DNA of 64,000 nt from Martelella sp. NC20 (lineage in GTDB: Bacteria > Pseudomonadota > Alphaproteobacteria > Rhizobiales > Rhizobiaceae), in the NCBI RefSeq assembly GCF_013459645.1, contig NZ_CP054861.1, positions 3,894,001 to 3,958,000 on the forward strand, given 5' to 3'. Positions 31,732-40,866 of this stretch are shown here, piece after piece. Both the position numbers and the translations under genes were made by a program. Every line of letters begins with the position of its first letter. Within the stretch, counting starts at the first letter, position 1. The notes under the pieces were generated by a model. It was not told where the DNA came from, made no database searches, and was given only the letters and a program-made list of their open reading frames with translations.

Positions 31732-32334
31732 ATGAAGCCGAACGAGTCGCGAGCAGCCCGTCTGACCAGAACCCAGAGCATGGCGCTCACGCGCGAAAAG
31801 CTGGTCATTTCCGCCCTGAATACGTTTTTGCAGGAAGGATATTCCGGCGCGACGATAGAAGGGATTTCAGAGAACGCGGGGTTTAGCCGGGGGGCCTTCT
31901 ATGCGCACTTCGCGTCTAAGGAGGACATATTCCTTGAGATTGTCGCTTCTGAAGCTGACAAGATCACGCCGATGCTGATTGAGCGGATCGAAGCCGCTTC
32001 GTCCCCCTCGGAAATGATCGGGATTGTATCGGGATGGGCGGAAGAACGTAGCCAGACCCAAAGCCTAGCTATACTGATGTTCGAGGCGATGCAGCAGGCA
32101 CAGCGAAACGGCACTCTGGACGAACGCTATAGACAGCTTTTCCGCCAGAGTTGGCACAGCGTCGGTGAAGCCATGCGGCCGTTCTTTCCCGATCAACGGC
32201 TGCCATGCGCGCCCGAGGAAGTCGTCGCCATCATCGTGGCCCTGTCCTATAGCCCAATCGTTAGTGGAGCGGGCGGGCACAAGGCCGGAAGGTTGGTGGA
32301 GTTGATGCTAAAGGCATTGGCACAACAGCCCTAA
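31732..32334 (+). CDS. TetR/AcrR-family regulator
   Basis: 200 residues. An N-terminal helix-turn-helix (about 20-65: REKLVISALNTFLQEGYSGA, then GFSRGAFYAHFASKEDIFLE) is followed by a helical ligand-binding domain. It is divergent from the lone sdhC gene, with about 90 bases between the two starts, so it most likely controls that gene and itself. The ligand is unknown. Confidence 0.88.
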   Translation: MKPNESRAARLTRTQSMALTREKLVISALNTFLQEGYSGATIEGISENAGFSRGAFYAHFASKEDIFLEIVASEADKITPMLIERIEAASSPSEMIGIVSGWAEERSQTQSLAILMFEAMQQAQRNGTLDERYRQLFRQSWHSVGEAMRPFFPDQRLPCAPEEVVAIIVALSYSPIVSGAGGHKAGRLVELMLKALAQQP

Positions 32335-32802
32335 GCCTCCTTGACGGTTTCAATACGTCGCAAGAATCGCCGGAAACCCGCGACACAATCCACAGCTAAG
32401 CATCCTCGGCTGCCATGGGTTACCTTCAAGATAGCTTGGTTTCTTCATAAAATTATCGTGCAGAGAGGACTAGAGCGTAAACGTAGTGATCATCTCTATC
32501 GTTCTCGGCCCGCCAGCCCCGCCGATTCCACGCTACAGCCCGACATTTCGTCATTAGCTCATGCCTGAATCCGGACGAAACTATCCGTCAAAGCTCTGGC
32601 AGATTGTCAGGCGCAGCACCTGGGACTGTTTTGACAGGATTCGGCGATTGGTGAATCGCCCCGGGTTTGCCGGAGGCTTGCAACTACGGCGATCTTGGAC
32701 AGGTGCGGGGTTGAGTGTTGCGCGTTGCAGGAGCTTGCCTGTTATCATTCGCATCGCCGCTCAGGAAAAAATTCACAAGCTCATTTTGCGAGGAGAACCA
32801 AC
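32335..32802. other. Intergenic stretch, no gene recognised
   Basis: No frame has family features. The stretch holds repeat copy A and, at 32,789-32,797, the AGGAGA binding site of the following VOC gene. Confidence 0.4.
32471..32535. repeat. Dispersed 65-bp repeat, copy A
   Basis: This copy begins TAGAGCGTAAACGTAGTG and ends GCCGATTCCACGCTA. It shares GTTCTCGGCCCGCCA with copy B at 35,602-35,666. The ends are roughly inverted (TAGAGCGT / ACGCTA). The left end is the complement of the right end of the IS630 remnant (TTACGCTCTAG, 29,512). Confidence 0.65.
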
Positions 32803-33231
32803 ATGGAAGCCACCCAACTGTATCGCGGCCGGCTCATCGACCACATCCAGCTCGTCGTCCACGATCTCGAGGCTAGCCAGGACTTCTATACGGCGGTGTT
32901 AGCCGTGTTGGAGATTCCCATCGTCGGCACGACCGACGGATATTTCTGGGCTGATGAACTCATCGTGTCCTCGGCAGAAAGCCCGGCGGCACTAGGTGCA
33001 CTGACAGGACGCCATCATCTAGCCTTTCAAGCCGGGGATCGCGCGACAGTGGACGCTTTCTATCGCGCAGCGCTGGCCCATGGCGGGCGAGATAATGGGG
33101 CACCAGGAGAGCGGACCTATCACCCCGGATATTACGCCGCTTTCGTGCTCGACCCCGATGGAAACAATATCGAAGCTGTGTATCATGGCGAGGCACGACG
33201 CAATGCGCCTTCAGTGGTGATTGAATTCTAA
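32803..33231 (+). CDS. VOC/glyoxalase-family protein
   Basis: 142 residues with the vicinal-oxygen-chelate fold: RLIDHIQLVVHDLEASQDFY at the first metal-ligand strand, HHLAFQAGDRATVDAFYRAA in the second half and YYAAFVLDPDGNNIEAVYHG at the last ligand. Family members include glyoxalases, fosfomycin-type resistance enzymes and dioxygenases; no subclass can be fixed. AGGAGA lies seven bases before ATG 32803. It is a single gene in the element's cargo. Confidence 0.83.
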   Translation: MEATQLYRGRLIDHIQLVVHDLEASQDFYTAVLAVLEIPIVGTTDGYFWADELIVSSAESPAALGALTGRHHLAFQAGDRATVDAFYRAALAHGGRDNGAPGERTYHPGYYAAFVLDPDGNNIEAVYHGEARRNAPSVVIEF

Positions 33232-33833
33232 GGTTCTATCGAGTGGCTCACGGCTGGGCGGCTGGAGAGATTCGTTGAACTAACGTAGCGTCGCACCCAA
33301 AATACGGTGGCGGGGATTTCAGGGGCTGCGAGACGCCTGACGCCCGCACATTGGCAATTCCACACAAATGGCAGCCTGAAATCTCAATGGTCGCGCCCCG
33401 CTCGGATGCCGCGACGAATACATGGTTTCCATCCGGCAGATGAAACGCGAGCAATTTCACGGTGGAATGGCAAAACGGCTCTACAAAGCGAGATCCCGCG
33501 CTCTCCCCCTGCCGGGACCGCGAACATGGCCGCGTTCATCGCTGCCGGACAGCGCCGCCGAACCCGGCCAGATCACACATCAGCCCGGCCGAGCCGGTTG
33601 CGCGGCCGGGTCGCCCTCACTCGGCCCGGCCGCACTTCCACGTCATTGTGGGCACGATAACGCGAGCTGTAGCACTGATGCACGTTCAGCGTCGTTCTTT
33701 GGGTTTTCCGGCTTCCCGGAACCCGACTTTCGCGCTACGGCTGGCTGATTGAGAAATTGCTTCAAGCCCAACAACGGATCGGCGATCCAGAACACATCAT
33801 TTAGGATGAACTTCGGTGCCAGAAGGACGAAGC
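33232..33833. other. Intergenic stretch without a supported gene
   Basis: About 600 bases. Frames on both strands (up to about 100 codons) have no recognisable domain, no good binding site and skewed composition (P/R/A-rich). It may be a decayed cargo gene. Confidence 0.35.
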
Positions 33834-34289
33834 ATGGAACAGTCGCCCCAGATCGGAGATCGTCTTACGGACAAGTCCGCTCCACCGAGTGACGAGTCCG
33901 TTCGCGATTGGACCGGGCTGGACGCCTTTGCGCATTGGAAGGCCCTTCAGGAATGGATCGAGAGTTCATACCCCGGAACCTTCATTCCTGAATGGATTTA
34001 TGGCGGAAAGAAGCATGGGTGGTCTCTGCGATACAAGAAATCGCGTGCCTTCTGCACTTTCCTGCCGGAATACAGGCTGTTCTCTGTCGTGGTCGTTATG
34101 GGCCGCGCTGAAAGAGATAAACTCGAAGCGCGGCGCGAAAGCCTGAGGCCGCAGCTAGCCGATCTCTACGATTCGACCCCGACATACCGCGATGGGAAAT
34201 GGTTGAAGATCGGCGTATCGACCGCTGATGATCTGCGGGATGTGACTGAGTTGCTGGCTATCAAGCGGCCGCTCCGCTCACGCCATTGA
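33834..34289 (+). CDS. DUF3788 domain protein
   Basis: 151 residues matching the DUF3788 pattern: TGLDAFAHWKALQEWIESSY near the start, IYGGKKHGWSLRYKKS, then AFCTFLPEYRLFSVVVVMG and a C-terminal GKWLKIGVSTADDLRDVTE. The fold resembles YdhG/DUF1801-type proteins that bind small molecules; function unknown. AAGGA precedes the ATG. Single gene. Confidence 0.8.
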   Translation: MEQSPQIGDRLTDKSAPPSDESVRDWTGLDAFAHWKALQEWIESSYPGTFIPEWIYGGKKHGWSLRYKKSRAFCTFLPEYRLFSVVVVMGRAERDKLEARRESLRPQLADLYDSTPTYRDGKWLKIGVSTADDLRDVTELLAIKRPLRSRH

Positions 34290-34432
34290 AGGGCATATTC
34301 CTGAGCTTGTATCGTCATCTGGGGGTAGGCCGATGAGGGCGTCGAGGGCAGCGTACCCCGCGCATCGGCCTTTTGACCGAGGTCAACCGAATGTCGCGCC
34401 ACCCGTGTACAATGGCGGTGAAGGGAGCCGGC

Positions 34433-35524
34433 ATGAGAAGGCGAGACATACTCATAGGCGCAGGCGGTGCGCTCGTGCTGGCTGGTGGCGGCGCCGCCGG
34501 ATGGCGATTGGCCGTGGGGTCGATGGGCGGCTTCGATGCCTATACAGGCGGCCTTCGCGCCCCGGTGCCCGCCGACCCCGGCATCGCCGACATCATCCGA
34601 TACGCAACACTTGCCGCCAACGGCCACAATACCCAGCCTTGGCGGTTTCGCGTCGAGGAAAGCACGATCGACATTCTGCCCGACCTCTCCCGCGCAACAC
34701 CGGTCGTCGATCCTGATGATCATCACCTCTTCGTCAGTCTCGGGTGCGCGGCCGAGAACCTGCTGATCGCCGCCGCCACGACCGGGCGGCCCGGGCAGTT
34801 GGAAACGGATGCTGGAGGCGAGCGCATCCGCTATTCCTTCTCCAGGGCTGAAGCCCGTCCTCACCCGCTGCTTGCCGCCATTCCCATGCGGCAATCCACC
34901 CGAGCGGAATATGACGGGCGCTCGGTGCCTGCTGCGGATATCGAGGCGCTCCGACGGTCCAGCGAAACGCCGGGAGTGCGTCTCGTCTTGCTGTCCGACC
35001 GTACGCGGATCAATCAGGTGCGGGACCTGGTCGTTGCCGGCAACGATGCGCAGATGGCTGATGCGGCCTTCATGGCCGAGCTGAAACGATGGCTGCGGTT
35101 CAATCCGCGCAGCGCCATGGCGTCCGGTGACGGCCTGTTCTCGGCCGCAAGCGGCAATCCCGTGCTCCCGGAATTTCTCGGTGACATCGCCTTTGACACG
35201 TTCTTTGAGGCTGGCGCCGAAAGCGACAAATATGCGCGTCAGATCGACTCCTCGGCGGGTATCGCGATCTTTCTGGCGGAGCGCGAGGACAAGGCGCACT
35301 GGATTGCGGTCGGTCGCGCCTGCCAGCGTTTCGCGCTTGCCGCGACCGCTTCCGGCCTCAAACACGCCTTCGTCAACCAGCCTGTCGAGGTCGCGCGGCT
35401 GCGGCCTGAATTGGCGGCGTTGATCGGGGAACGCGGAATGCGGCCCGATATCGTCATGCGCTTCGGCTACGGCCCGACGCTGCCTTTCTCGCCCCGCCGC
35501 CCCGTGAACGCCGTTCTGGTCTAG
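34433..35524 (+). CDS. Acg-family nitroreductase-like protein with Tat-type signal
   Basis: 363 residues. The N-terminus MRRRDILIGAGGALVLAGGG looks like a twin-arginine export signal or anchor. The rest reads as the nitroreductase fold of the Acg group: RYATLAANGHNTQPWRFRV near the FMN phosphate site, PIPMR-like IPMRQSTRAEYDGR, then a C-terminal half with DSSAGIAIFLAERED and WIAVGRACQRFALAATASGL. Acg proteins bind or sequester FMN and are linked to redox stress; the reaction here is not known. AAGGGAG lies before ATG 34433. Confidence 0.8.
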   Translation: MRRRDILIGAGGALVLAGGGAAGWRLAVGSMGGFDAYTGGLRAPVPADPGIADIIRYATLAANGHNTQPWRFRVEESTIDILPDLSRATPVVDPDDHHLFVSLGCAAENLLIAAATTGRPGQLETDAGGERIRYSFSRAEARPHPLLAAIPMRQSTRAEYDGRSVPAADIEALRRSSETPGVRLVLLSDRTRINQVRDLVVAGNDAQMADAAFMAELKRWLRFNPRSAMASGDGLFSAASGNPVLPEFLGDIAFDTFFEAGAESDKYARQIDSSAGIAIFLAEREDKAHWIAVGRACQRFALAATASGLKHAFVNQPVEVARLRPELAALIGERGMRPDIVMRFGYGPTLPFSPRRPVNAVLV

Positions 35525-35791
35525 CAACGGCAAGCGACGACCCGCCGGATGAGCATAAGCAAGTGATCTGCCACCCTTGTCGGGCAAGCAATTTAGAGGG
35601 CTATGGCGTAGACGTAGTTCTCTGTTTCGTCGTTCTCGGCCCGCCAACCCCGCCGATTGCACGCTATGACGCGATGCCCTGCGCGATAGCTACGCAAACG
35701 CCGCCGATTTCCGCACCGCGCTTCAAGCCGCCGCCGCTTCGCCCGCCACCATGACAGCGGAAACGGGACGAGTCGGCGCGATACGCGATGC
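35525..35791. other. Intergenic stretch holding repeat copy B
   Basis: Between the Acg-type gene and the convergent LysR gene. Apart from repeat copy B (35,602-35,666) nothing is recognised. Confidence 0.4.
35602..35666. repeat. Dispersed 65-bp repeat, copy B
   Basis: Starts TATGGCGTAGACGTAGTT and ends CGCCGATTGCACGCTA. It shares GTTCTCGGCCCGCCA and CCCCGCCGATT with copy A, and GCGTAGACGTAGT with copy C. Confidence 0.65.
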
Positions 35792-36679
35792 CTATTGCGG
35801 CTGCAGATGCTCGGCCATGAAGTCGACGAACGCCCTCAATTTGGGCGTGATCTGACGGCTGGCCGGCCAAAGCACGTTGAACTGATCTGTCTCTTCCACC
35901 CACTCGCCCAAAATCGACACAAGACAGCCGTCAGCGATCTCGTCACGGATCGCAAAGGGCGGCAGACAGGCAATGCCCAGCCCTTCGACCGCCAACTCGA
36001 TCAGAGGATCGACCGCCGTCGCGCTCATCCGTTCGGGCAGGACAATCTTCGCCTGCCGTTCCCCGCGAGCAAACGGCCAGGGTCGGATCTTGCCGGTGCT
36101 GGGAGAGCGTTGGTGAAGACACTGGTGCTGCGCCAGATCATCGGGGGATTCCGGCACTCCGCATCGCGCCAGATAGTCGGGTGAGGCGACGATCTTCAGT
36201 TTGAACCGGCCGACATTGCGGCTCATCAACCGGCTGTCCGATGGTTGCCCGGTGCGAATGACGGCATCGAACCCTTCCTCCACCACGTCCACCAGCCGAT
36301 CGCTGAAATCCAGGTCGAGTTGCACCTCTGGCCAGGCGCGCATGAACTTGGCCATCACCGGCGTCAGCAGCATGCCGACCAGCGGCAGACTGACCCGCAG
36401 CCGCCCTCTTGGCGTCCGATTGGCTCGGGCAAGCTCGGCTTCCGCTGCCTCCACCTCCTCGAAGATGCGGCGGCAGCGTTCGAGGAACAGCCGCCCTTCT
36501 TCGGTGAGCGTCATGTTGCGCGTGTTGCGATGGAACAGGCGCGCGTCCAGCCGTTGTTCAAGCCGCGCCACCGCCTTTCCCACCGCGGAGGCTGAAAGGC
36601 CGAGCTTGCGGCCAGCCGCTACGAAGCTGCCGGTTTCAGCCGATTGCACGAAGGCGTCGAACGCGGTGAGTTTGTCCAT
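35792..36679 (-). CDS. LysR-family regulator
   Basis: 295 residues. An N-terminal winged helix-turn-helix (FDAFVQSAETGSFVAAGRKL, then SAVGKAVARLEQRLDARLFH) and a C-terminal ligand-binding region (RLRVSLPLVGMLLTPVMAKF onwards) are typical of LysR/AaeR-like regulators. It is divergent from the ABM-MFS pair with 109 bases between starts, so it most likely controls that pair. Its ligand is unknown. Confidence 0.9.
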   Translation of the reverse strand: MDKLTAFDAFVQSAETGSFVAAGRKLGLSASAVGKAVARLEQRLDARLFHRNTRNMTLTEEGRLFLERCRRIFEEVEAAEAELARANRTPRGRLRVSLPLVGMLLTPVMAKFMRAWPEVQLDLDFSDRLVDVVEEGFDAVIRTGQPSDSRLMSRNVGRFKLKIVASPDYLARCGVPESPDDLAQHQCLHQRSPSTGKIRPWPFARGERQAKIVLPERMSATAVDPLIELAVEGLGIACLPPFAIRDEIADGCLVSILGEWVEETDQFNVLWPASRQITPKLRAFVDFMAEHLQPQ

Positions 36680-36788
36680 GTCTTGATCTTTATAGGAATG
36701 TTATTCCGTAGTCATCGGAACGACGGCCCATTTTTCCATAACGACCCGTCCGCTATCCCTTGGCCTTCCAAAACCCAAGGAGACGAAC

Positions 36789-37127
36789 ATGATTCCCGCC
36801 TTCACGATCCAGCCCACCCCGACGACTTTCATCGTCAATGTGATCCACGTTCACCCTGGCCAGCAGGATGAGGCTTTCAGGTTGATCCAGGATGTCGTCC
36901 ACTATGTCGCCGAGCGGAGGCCGGGCTTTCTGTGGAGCAACCTTGCCAAGAGCACGGATGGGCTGACGGTCGTGAATATCGAGGCGATCTCAGACCCCGG
37001 CGATGTCGAAATTTTCTTTTCCGATCCGGTCTTCCTCGAAAAGTTCCGCAAGCTCGACACCGTCTCGTCGAGCGAGTTTCACACCTACACCGTTGGCGAC
37101 CTGGTGCTGCCGAAGGCCTCAGCGTGA
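36789..37127 (+). CDS. Antibiotic biosynthesis monooxygenase (ABM) domain protein
   Basis: 112 residues of the dimeric alpha-beta barrel ABM fold: FIVNVIHVHPGQQDEAFRLI at the first strand and helix, PGFLWSNLAKSTDGLTVVNI in the middle and FHTYTVGDLV at the end. Such proteins act as small quinone or polyketide monooxygenases, or haem-degrading relatives. AAGGAGACGAAC precedes the ATG. The stop overlaps the MFS start (GTGA), so the two are co-translated under the divergent LysR regulator. Confidence 0.82.
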   Translation: MIPAFTIQPTPTTFIVNVIHVHPGQQDEAFRLIQDVVHYVAERRPGFLWSNLAKSTDGLTVVNIEAISDPGDVEIFFSDPVFLEKFRKLDTVSSSEFHTYTVGDLVLPKASA

Positions 37128-38281
37128 CGACGCAGGTCGAACGGCTGCCGGTAGCGGGGCTATCAGCACTGGCGGTTGCCGGTTTCGTCACCATCCTGAC
37201 GGAGGCGCTCCCGGCCGGTCTGCTCCCGCAGATCGGGGGCTCGCTGGGGGTGAGCGAGGCCATGGCGGGACAATGGATCAGTATCTATGCGCTGGGGTCG
37301 CTGCTTGCCGCGATCCCGCTGACGGCAGCAACGCGAAGCTGGCGCAGGCGACCGCTCCTGCTCGGCGCCATCATCGGTTTCGCTATCGCCAATCTGATTA
37401 CGGCCCTGACGACGAGTTACATCGTCGCAATGGCAGCGCGTTTCGTCGGCGGTGTGTCGGCCGGCCTGCTGTGGGCGTTGCTGGCCGGCTATGCGGTTCG
37501 CATGGCACCGCCCGGCCTCGCTGGCCGGGCCATGGCCATTGCGATGGCGGGGACGCCGTTGGCGCTCTCCATCGGCATCCCGGCCGGCACATTTATCGGT
37601 AACCTCGCCGGTTGGCGACTGACCTTCGGATTACTCAGTGTGATCGCGTTGCTGCTCGTGGGCTGGATCATCGCCAAGGTGCCGGATTTCGCCGGCGAGC
37701 CTGAAACACAACGCCCTTCCCTGGCCCAGGTCTTTGTGGTTCCGGGCGTACGCCCGGTGCTGGCGGTGACGCTCTGCTTCGTCATGGCCCATAACTTCCT
37801 CTACACCTACATCGCACCACTTCTGGCCGGCCATAGCATGACGGGCCAGATCGACAGTGTCCTTCTGGTTTTCGGGGGTTCCGCACTTGTCAGTATTGGC
37901 CTGACGGGCGTGTTGATCGACAAATGGCTGCGGCCATTGACCTTTGCCGGCATCGGCCTGTTTCTTGTGGCGGTCTTGATACTTGCGGTGACGGCCGGAG
38001 CGCCGTTGGCAATCTATGGGGCCGCACTTATCTGGGGACTGGCATTCGGCGGGTCGGCGACGCTCTTTCAGACCGCGTCAGCGCGTGCTGCCGGTCCTGC
38101 GGCCGACGTGGCGCAGGCAATGATCGTCACGGCATGGAACATCGCCATTCTTGGCGGAGCCGTCATGGGCGGTGTCATTCTCGAAACCGCGGGAGCAGGC
38201 GGACTACCCTGGGCAGGTATCGCCCTGCTTGTCGGCGCTGCCGGATCATCGCTGTGCATGGGCCGCCCCGCTGGCGCATGA
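37124..38281 (+). CDS. MFS efflux transporter (DHA1/AraJ-like)
   Basis: 385 residues, twelve hydrophobic helices. The N-terminal part LSALAVAGFVTILTEALPAG and the motif QWISIYALGSLLAAIPLTA are typical of the arabinose-efflux-like drug exporters (DHA1). The loop 2-3 signature is reduced to TRSWRRRP. GTG 37124 overlaps the ABM stop. Together with the ABM protein and the divergent LysR regulator it looks like a module that oxidises and exports an aromatic or quinone-like compound; this is inferred from context. Confidence 0.85.
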   Translation: MTTQVERLPVAGLSALAVAGFVTILTEALPAGLLPQIGGSLGVSEAMAGQWISIYALGSLLAAIPLTAATRSWRRRPLLLGAIIGFAIANLITALTTSYIVAMAARFVGGVSAGLLWALLAGYAVRMAPPGLAGRAMAIAMAGTPLALSIGIPAGTFIGNLAGWRLTFGLLSVIALLLVGWIIAKVPDFAGEPETQRPSLAQVFVVPGVRPVLAVTLCFVMAHNFLYTYIAPLLAGHSMTGQIDSVLLVFGGSALVSIGLTGVLIDKWLRPLTFAGIGLFLVAVLILAVTAGAPLAIYGAALIWGLAFGGSATLFQTASARAAGPAADVAQAMIVTAWNIAILGGAVMGGVILETAGAGGLPWAGIALLVGAAGSSLCMGRPAGA

Positions 38282-38607
38282 CGTGACAAAGCGCGAAGCA
38301 AGGTTTGCTCCGGATCGTCGCCTTGTGCGGTGTTAGAACGCTGTAGCGTAGACGTAGTGCTCATCATTATCGGGCGTGGCCCACCGACGGCGCGACGTCT
38401 CGGCTGATGCCCCAACTCGAATTGTCAATGCCATGATGCAAAGGTCCGTCTGGACCAATGGCGAGTTTCACCTTCCGGGCAAGTCGTCCTGAAAGTCCGC
38501 GCTCCCAATGATAGCTGCTTCAAGCCTAGGGGCGTCACGAAGCGCTACGATACCTAAATACAAAGGCCGGCTTTCGGTCTTGGCCAAATCATGGGTCATC
38601 AAAACTC
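38282..38607. other. Intergenic stretch holding repeat copy C
   Basis: Between two convergent genes. Repeat copy C (38,342-38,400) is the only recognisable item. It shares GCGTAGACGTAGTG with copies A and B but diverges in the second half. Confidence 0.4.
38342..38400. repeat. Dispersed repeat, copy C (diverged)
   Basis: Starts TGTAGCGTAGACGTAGTGCT; only the first about 20 bases and GGCCCACCGACGG resemble copies A and B. Confidence 0.5.
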
Positions 38608-39513
38608 TCAGACGCTTCGCCGCCTTCTGGACTGGAGGTAATCGACCAGCGCTGTGAGGGCGGCCGATTTCTGGCGCCTGCCGGGGTAATAGAGGTGATA
38701 CCCAGACCAGAGGGGGCAGAACTCTTCAAGGCAGGTCCGTAGTCGGCCCGCCGCCAGATGCTCCGAGACGAACGGCTCGAACAGGTAGCTCAGCCCCTGT
38801 CCCGCCAGCGTGGCCTCGATAAGAGTATGGGCATCGTCGGTGATCAGCGGGCCGTTGACCGCCAACTCGACCCGGCGTTCACCCTGCCTGAACGACCATC
38901 GGAACAGGTCGCCATGGCTCGCATTTCGATAGTTCAGGCAGGCATGGTCGGCGAGATCATCCAGGCGCTTGGGCAGGCTGCGTCGGGCGAAGTAGTCCGG
39001 AGAACCGATGACAACCGCGCACAAGTCGGGACCAAGGGGCACGGCCGACATGTCCTGTTCCAGATGCGCGCCCATCCGGATGCCGGCATCGAATCCGGCT
39101 TCGACGATGTCGGTCAACCGGTCGCTGATGCGCAAATCCACGGTCACGTTTGGATATTGTTCCATAAAACCTGTAAGCGCAGGGATCATGATCGCCCTTG
39201 CCGGGTATTCGATGGACGTCAGCCGCAGAGTGCCGACCACGCCGCCGCGCGCCTCCCTGAGCTCGGTCAGCCCCTCCTCGATCATCCGCAAAGCCGGGCT
39301 CAATGACTTCAGAAGACGCTGCCCGGCCTCGGTCGGGCGCACGTTGCGCGTTGTCCGCGCCAGCAAGGGTACCCCGATGCGCTGCTCCAGCGCGGCGATC
39401 GCCTGGCTGATCCCGGACTGAGCCCGTCCCAACCGCCGCGCCGCAAGGGTAAAGCTACCCTCCTCGGCCACGACCTGGAACAGTTGCAGGTCGGGGAGAT
39501 CGCGACGATCCAT
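38608..39513 (-). CDS. LysR-family regulator
   Basis: 301 residues with the LysR helix-turn-helix (LQLFQVVAEEGSFTLAARRL, then SGISQAIAALEQRIGVPLLA) and the two-lobed effector domain (TLRLTSIEYPARAIMIPALT onwards). It is divergent from the alpha/beta-hydrolase gene, with 110 bases between the starts, and probably regulates it. The arrangement of LysR plus secreted hydrolase is common in proteobacterial cargo regions. The inducer is unknown. Confidence 0.9.
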   Translation of the reverse strand: MDRRDLPDLQLFQVVAEEGSFTLAARRLGRAQSGISQAIAALEQRIGVPLLARTTRNVRPTEAGQRLLKSLSPALRMIEEGLTELREARGGVVGTLRLTSIEYPARAIMIPALTGFMEQYPNVTVDLRISDRLTDIVEAGFDAGIRMGAHLEQDMSAVPLGPDLCAVVIGSPDYFARRSLPKRLDDLADHACLNYRNASHGDLFRWSFRQGERRVELAVNGPLITDDAHTLIEATLAGQGLSYLFEPFVSEHLAAGRLRTCLEEFCPLWSGYHLYYPGRRQKSAALTALVDYLQSRRRRSV

Positions 39514-39623
39514 TCATTATCCTCACTGATAAGTTCTATCACTGCAATCAACATAGTGATCAATCACCGCCATGGCTATCTTGCTCCTGACACAGATTGC
39601 AACAATCGACAGAGGCATTGCCA

Positions 39624-40388
39624 ATGATCAATATCCAAACTTTTTTCCTGTCCGGAAGCATGGCACTCGGCGCTATGATGGCGCTGCCGGGCGTGGCCAC
39701 GGCTGACGTTCAAAACATCGTTCTGGTTCATGGCGGAAACGTTGATGGCAGCACCTGGCGAGAGGTCTACGACCGACTGATCGCCCGGGACTTCCACGTC
39801 ACGATCACTCAACTGCCGATGACGTCCGTCGAGGACGACGTCGCGGCAGTCCAGCGAAGCCTAAACATTCAAGACGGCCCAGTGCTGCTCGTCGGTCATT
39901 CGTATGGCGGCGTGGTCATCACCGAAGCTGGCATCGACCCGGACGTCAAGGGCCTCGTCTACGTCACAGCGTTCCAGCCTGCTATTGGGGAAAGCGGCGG
40001 CGACCTGCTGGCCTCAGTGGCAAGCGATTTCACCCCCGACAAGCTCACAGTCACCGATGATGGTTTTTTCCTGGTCAATGACGACGCATTCGTATCCTTG
40101 GCCGGCAACGGTCTTTCAGAAGAAGAGGCCCTCTTTGTAGCACGGTCCCAGGCATGGGCCAACGCAGACAATCTTGCGCATAAGGTTGTTTCTGTGGCGT
40201 GGGATGACAAACCGAGCTGGATGACAGTCGCCGCCGAGGACCTGCTGATCTCGCCCGAGTTGCAGCGCCGTATGGCAGAGCGCGCCGGTTCGACAGTCAT
40301 TGAGATCAAGAACGGCCACATGCTGCCGATGACGAGCCCAGATGAGGTGGCCGAGGTAATCGCGCAGGCCGCCGAGGCGGTGGAATAA
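39624..40388 (+). CDS. Alpha/beta hydrolase with signal peptide
   Basis: 254 residues. A signal peptide (about 1-28, ending near GVATADV) is followed by the alpha/beta hydrolase core: oxyanion-type HGGNVDGSTW, nucleophile elbow VGHSYGGVV with the serine near residue 95, and the catalytic histidine in IKNGHMLPM close to the C-terminus. The group is often annotated as esterase or dienelactone-like hydrolase; the substrate is unknown. ATG 39624 has GAGG at a workable distance. It is probably periplasmic. Confidence 0.85.
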   Translation: MINIQTFFLSGSMALGAMMALPGVATADVQNIVLVHGGNVDGSTWREVYDRLIARDFHVTITQLPMTSVEDDVAAVQRSLNIQDGPVLLVGHSYGGVVITEAGIDPDVKGLVYVTAFQPAIGESGGDLLASVASDFTPDKLTVTDDGFFLVNDDAFVSLAGNGLSEEEALFVARSQAWANADNLAHKVVSVAWDDKPSWMTVAAEDLLISPELQRRMAERAGSTVIEIKNGHMLPMTSPDEVAEVIAQAAEAVE

Positions 40389-40756
40389 TCCGCTCTCATG
40401 TGCGGACCGCCATAGCGGTCCGCACACTTGTCCTCAGGCACGGCAGACGGTCGCTGAACTATAAATGAACTGTTGTCTCCGACAATGCGCCAAATAAGAG
40501 TCACGGTCTTTCGTTCTGTCTGCAGCATTGAGCAAACCGGGCTCTTTTCGGACCTTCGCTACAGATGACACGAAGGCCGGCAATGGTCTACAGAAATGGC
40601 ATCGCCCACTTTGAAGCCGAATGTCTGCTTCACCAGCTTCGTTCCCACAAGCTGCCTGACAGGTTACAGCCCCTTTACTGCCGGTCAGAAAGCTCGGAGC
40701 GTGTGGCCAGCAAGCCCCATGCATTGCTGCAATATGGTGAGGCATTCCCCTTTCAC
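40389..40756. other. Intergenic stretch, junction of cargo and prophage remnant
   Basis: No gene recognised. The cargo of the second element ends here and prophage-derived sequence starts at 40,757. Confidence 0.4.
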
Positions 40757-40866
40757 TTTACCCTAAACTTTAGCCCCGACTTTAGGCTTTGAATTTAGTC
40801 TCGGACTGGGCAACCCGCGCGGTGCCAAATGCCCGCATGGCCAAGGGTGCCAGGAAGGACCCAATG
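40757..40866. repeat. Conserved terminase-side block, copy 2
   Basis: Matches 1,001-1,109 in the first prophage: CTTTAGGCTT, CAACCCGCGCGGTGCCAAAT and CCAGGAAGGACCCA are shared. The match stops at 40,866, where IS110-type sequence begins. The terminase genes that should lie beside it are gone. Confidence 0.65.
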
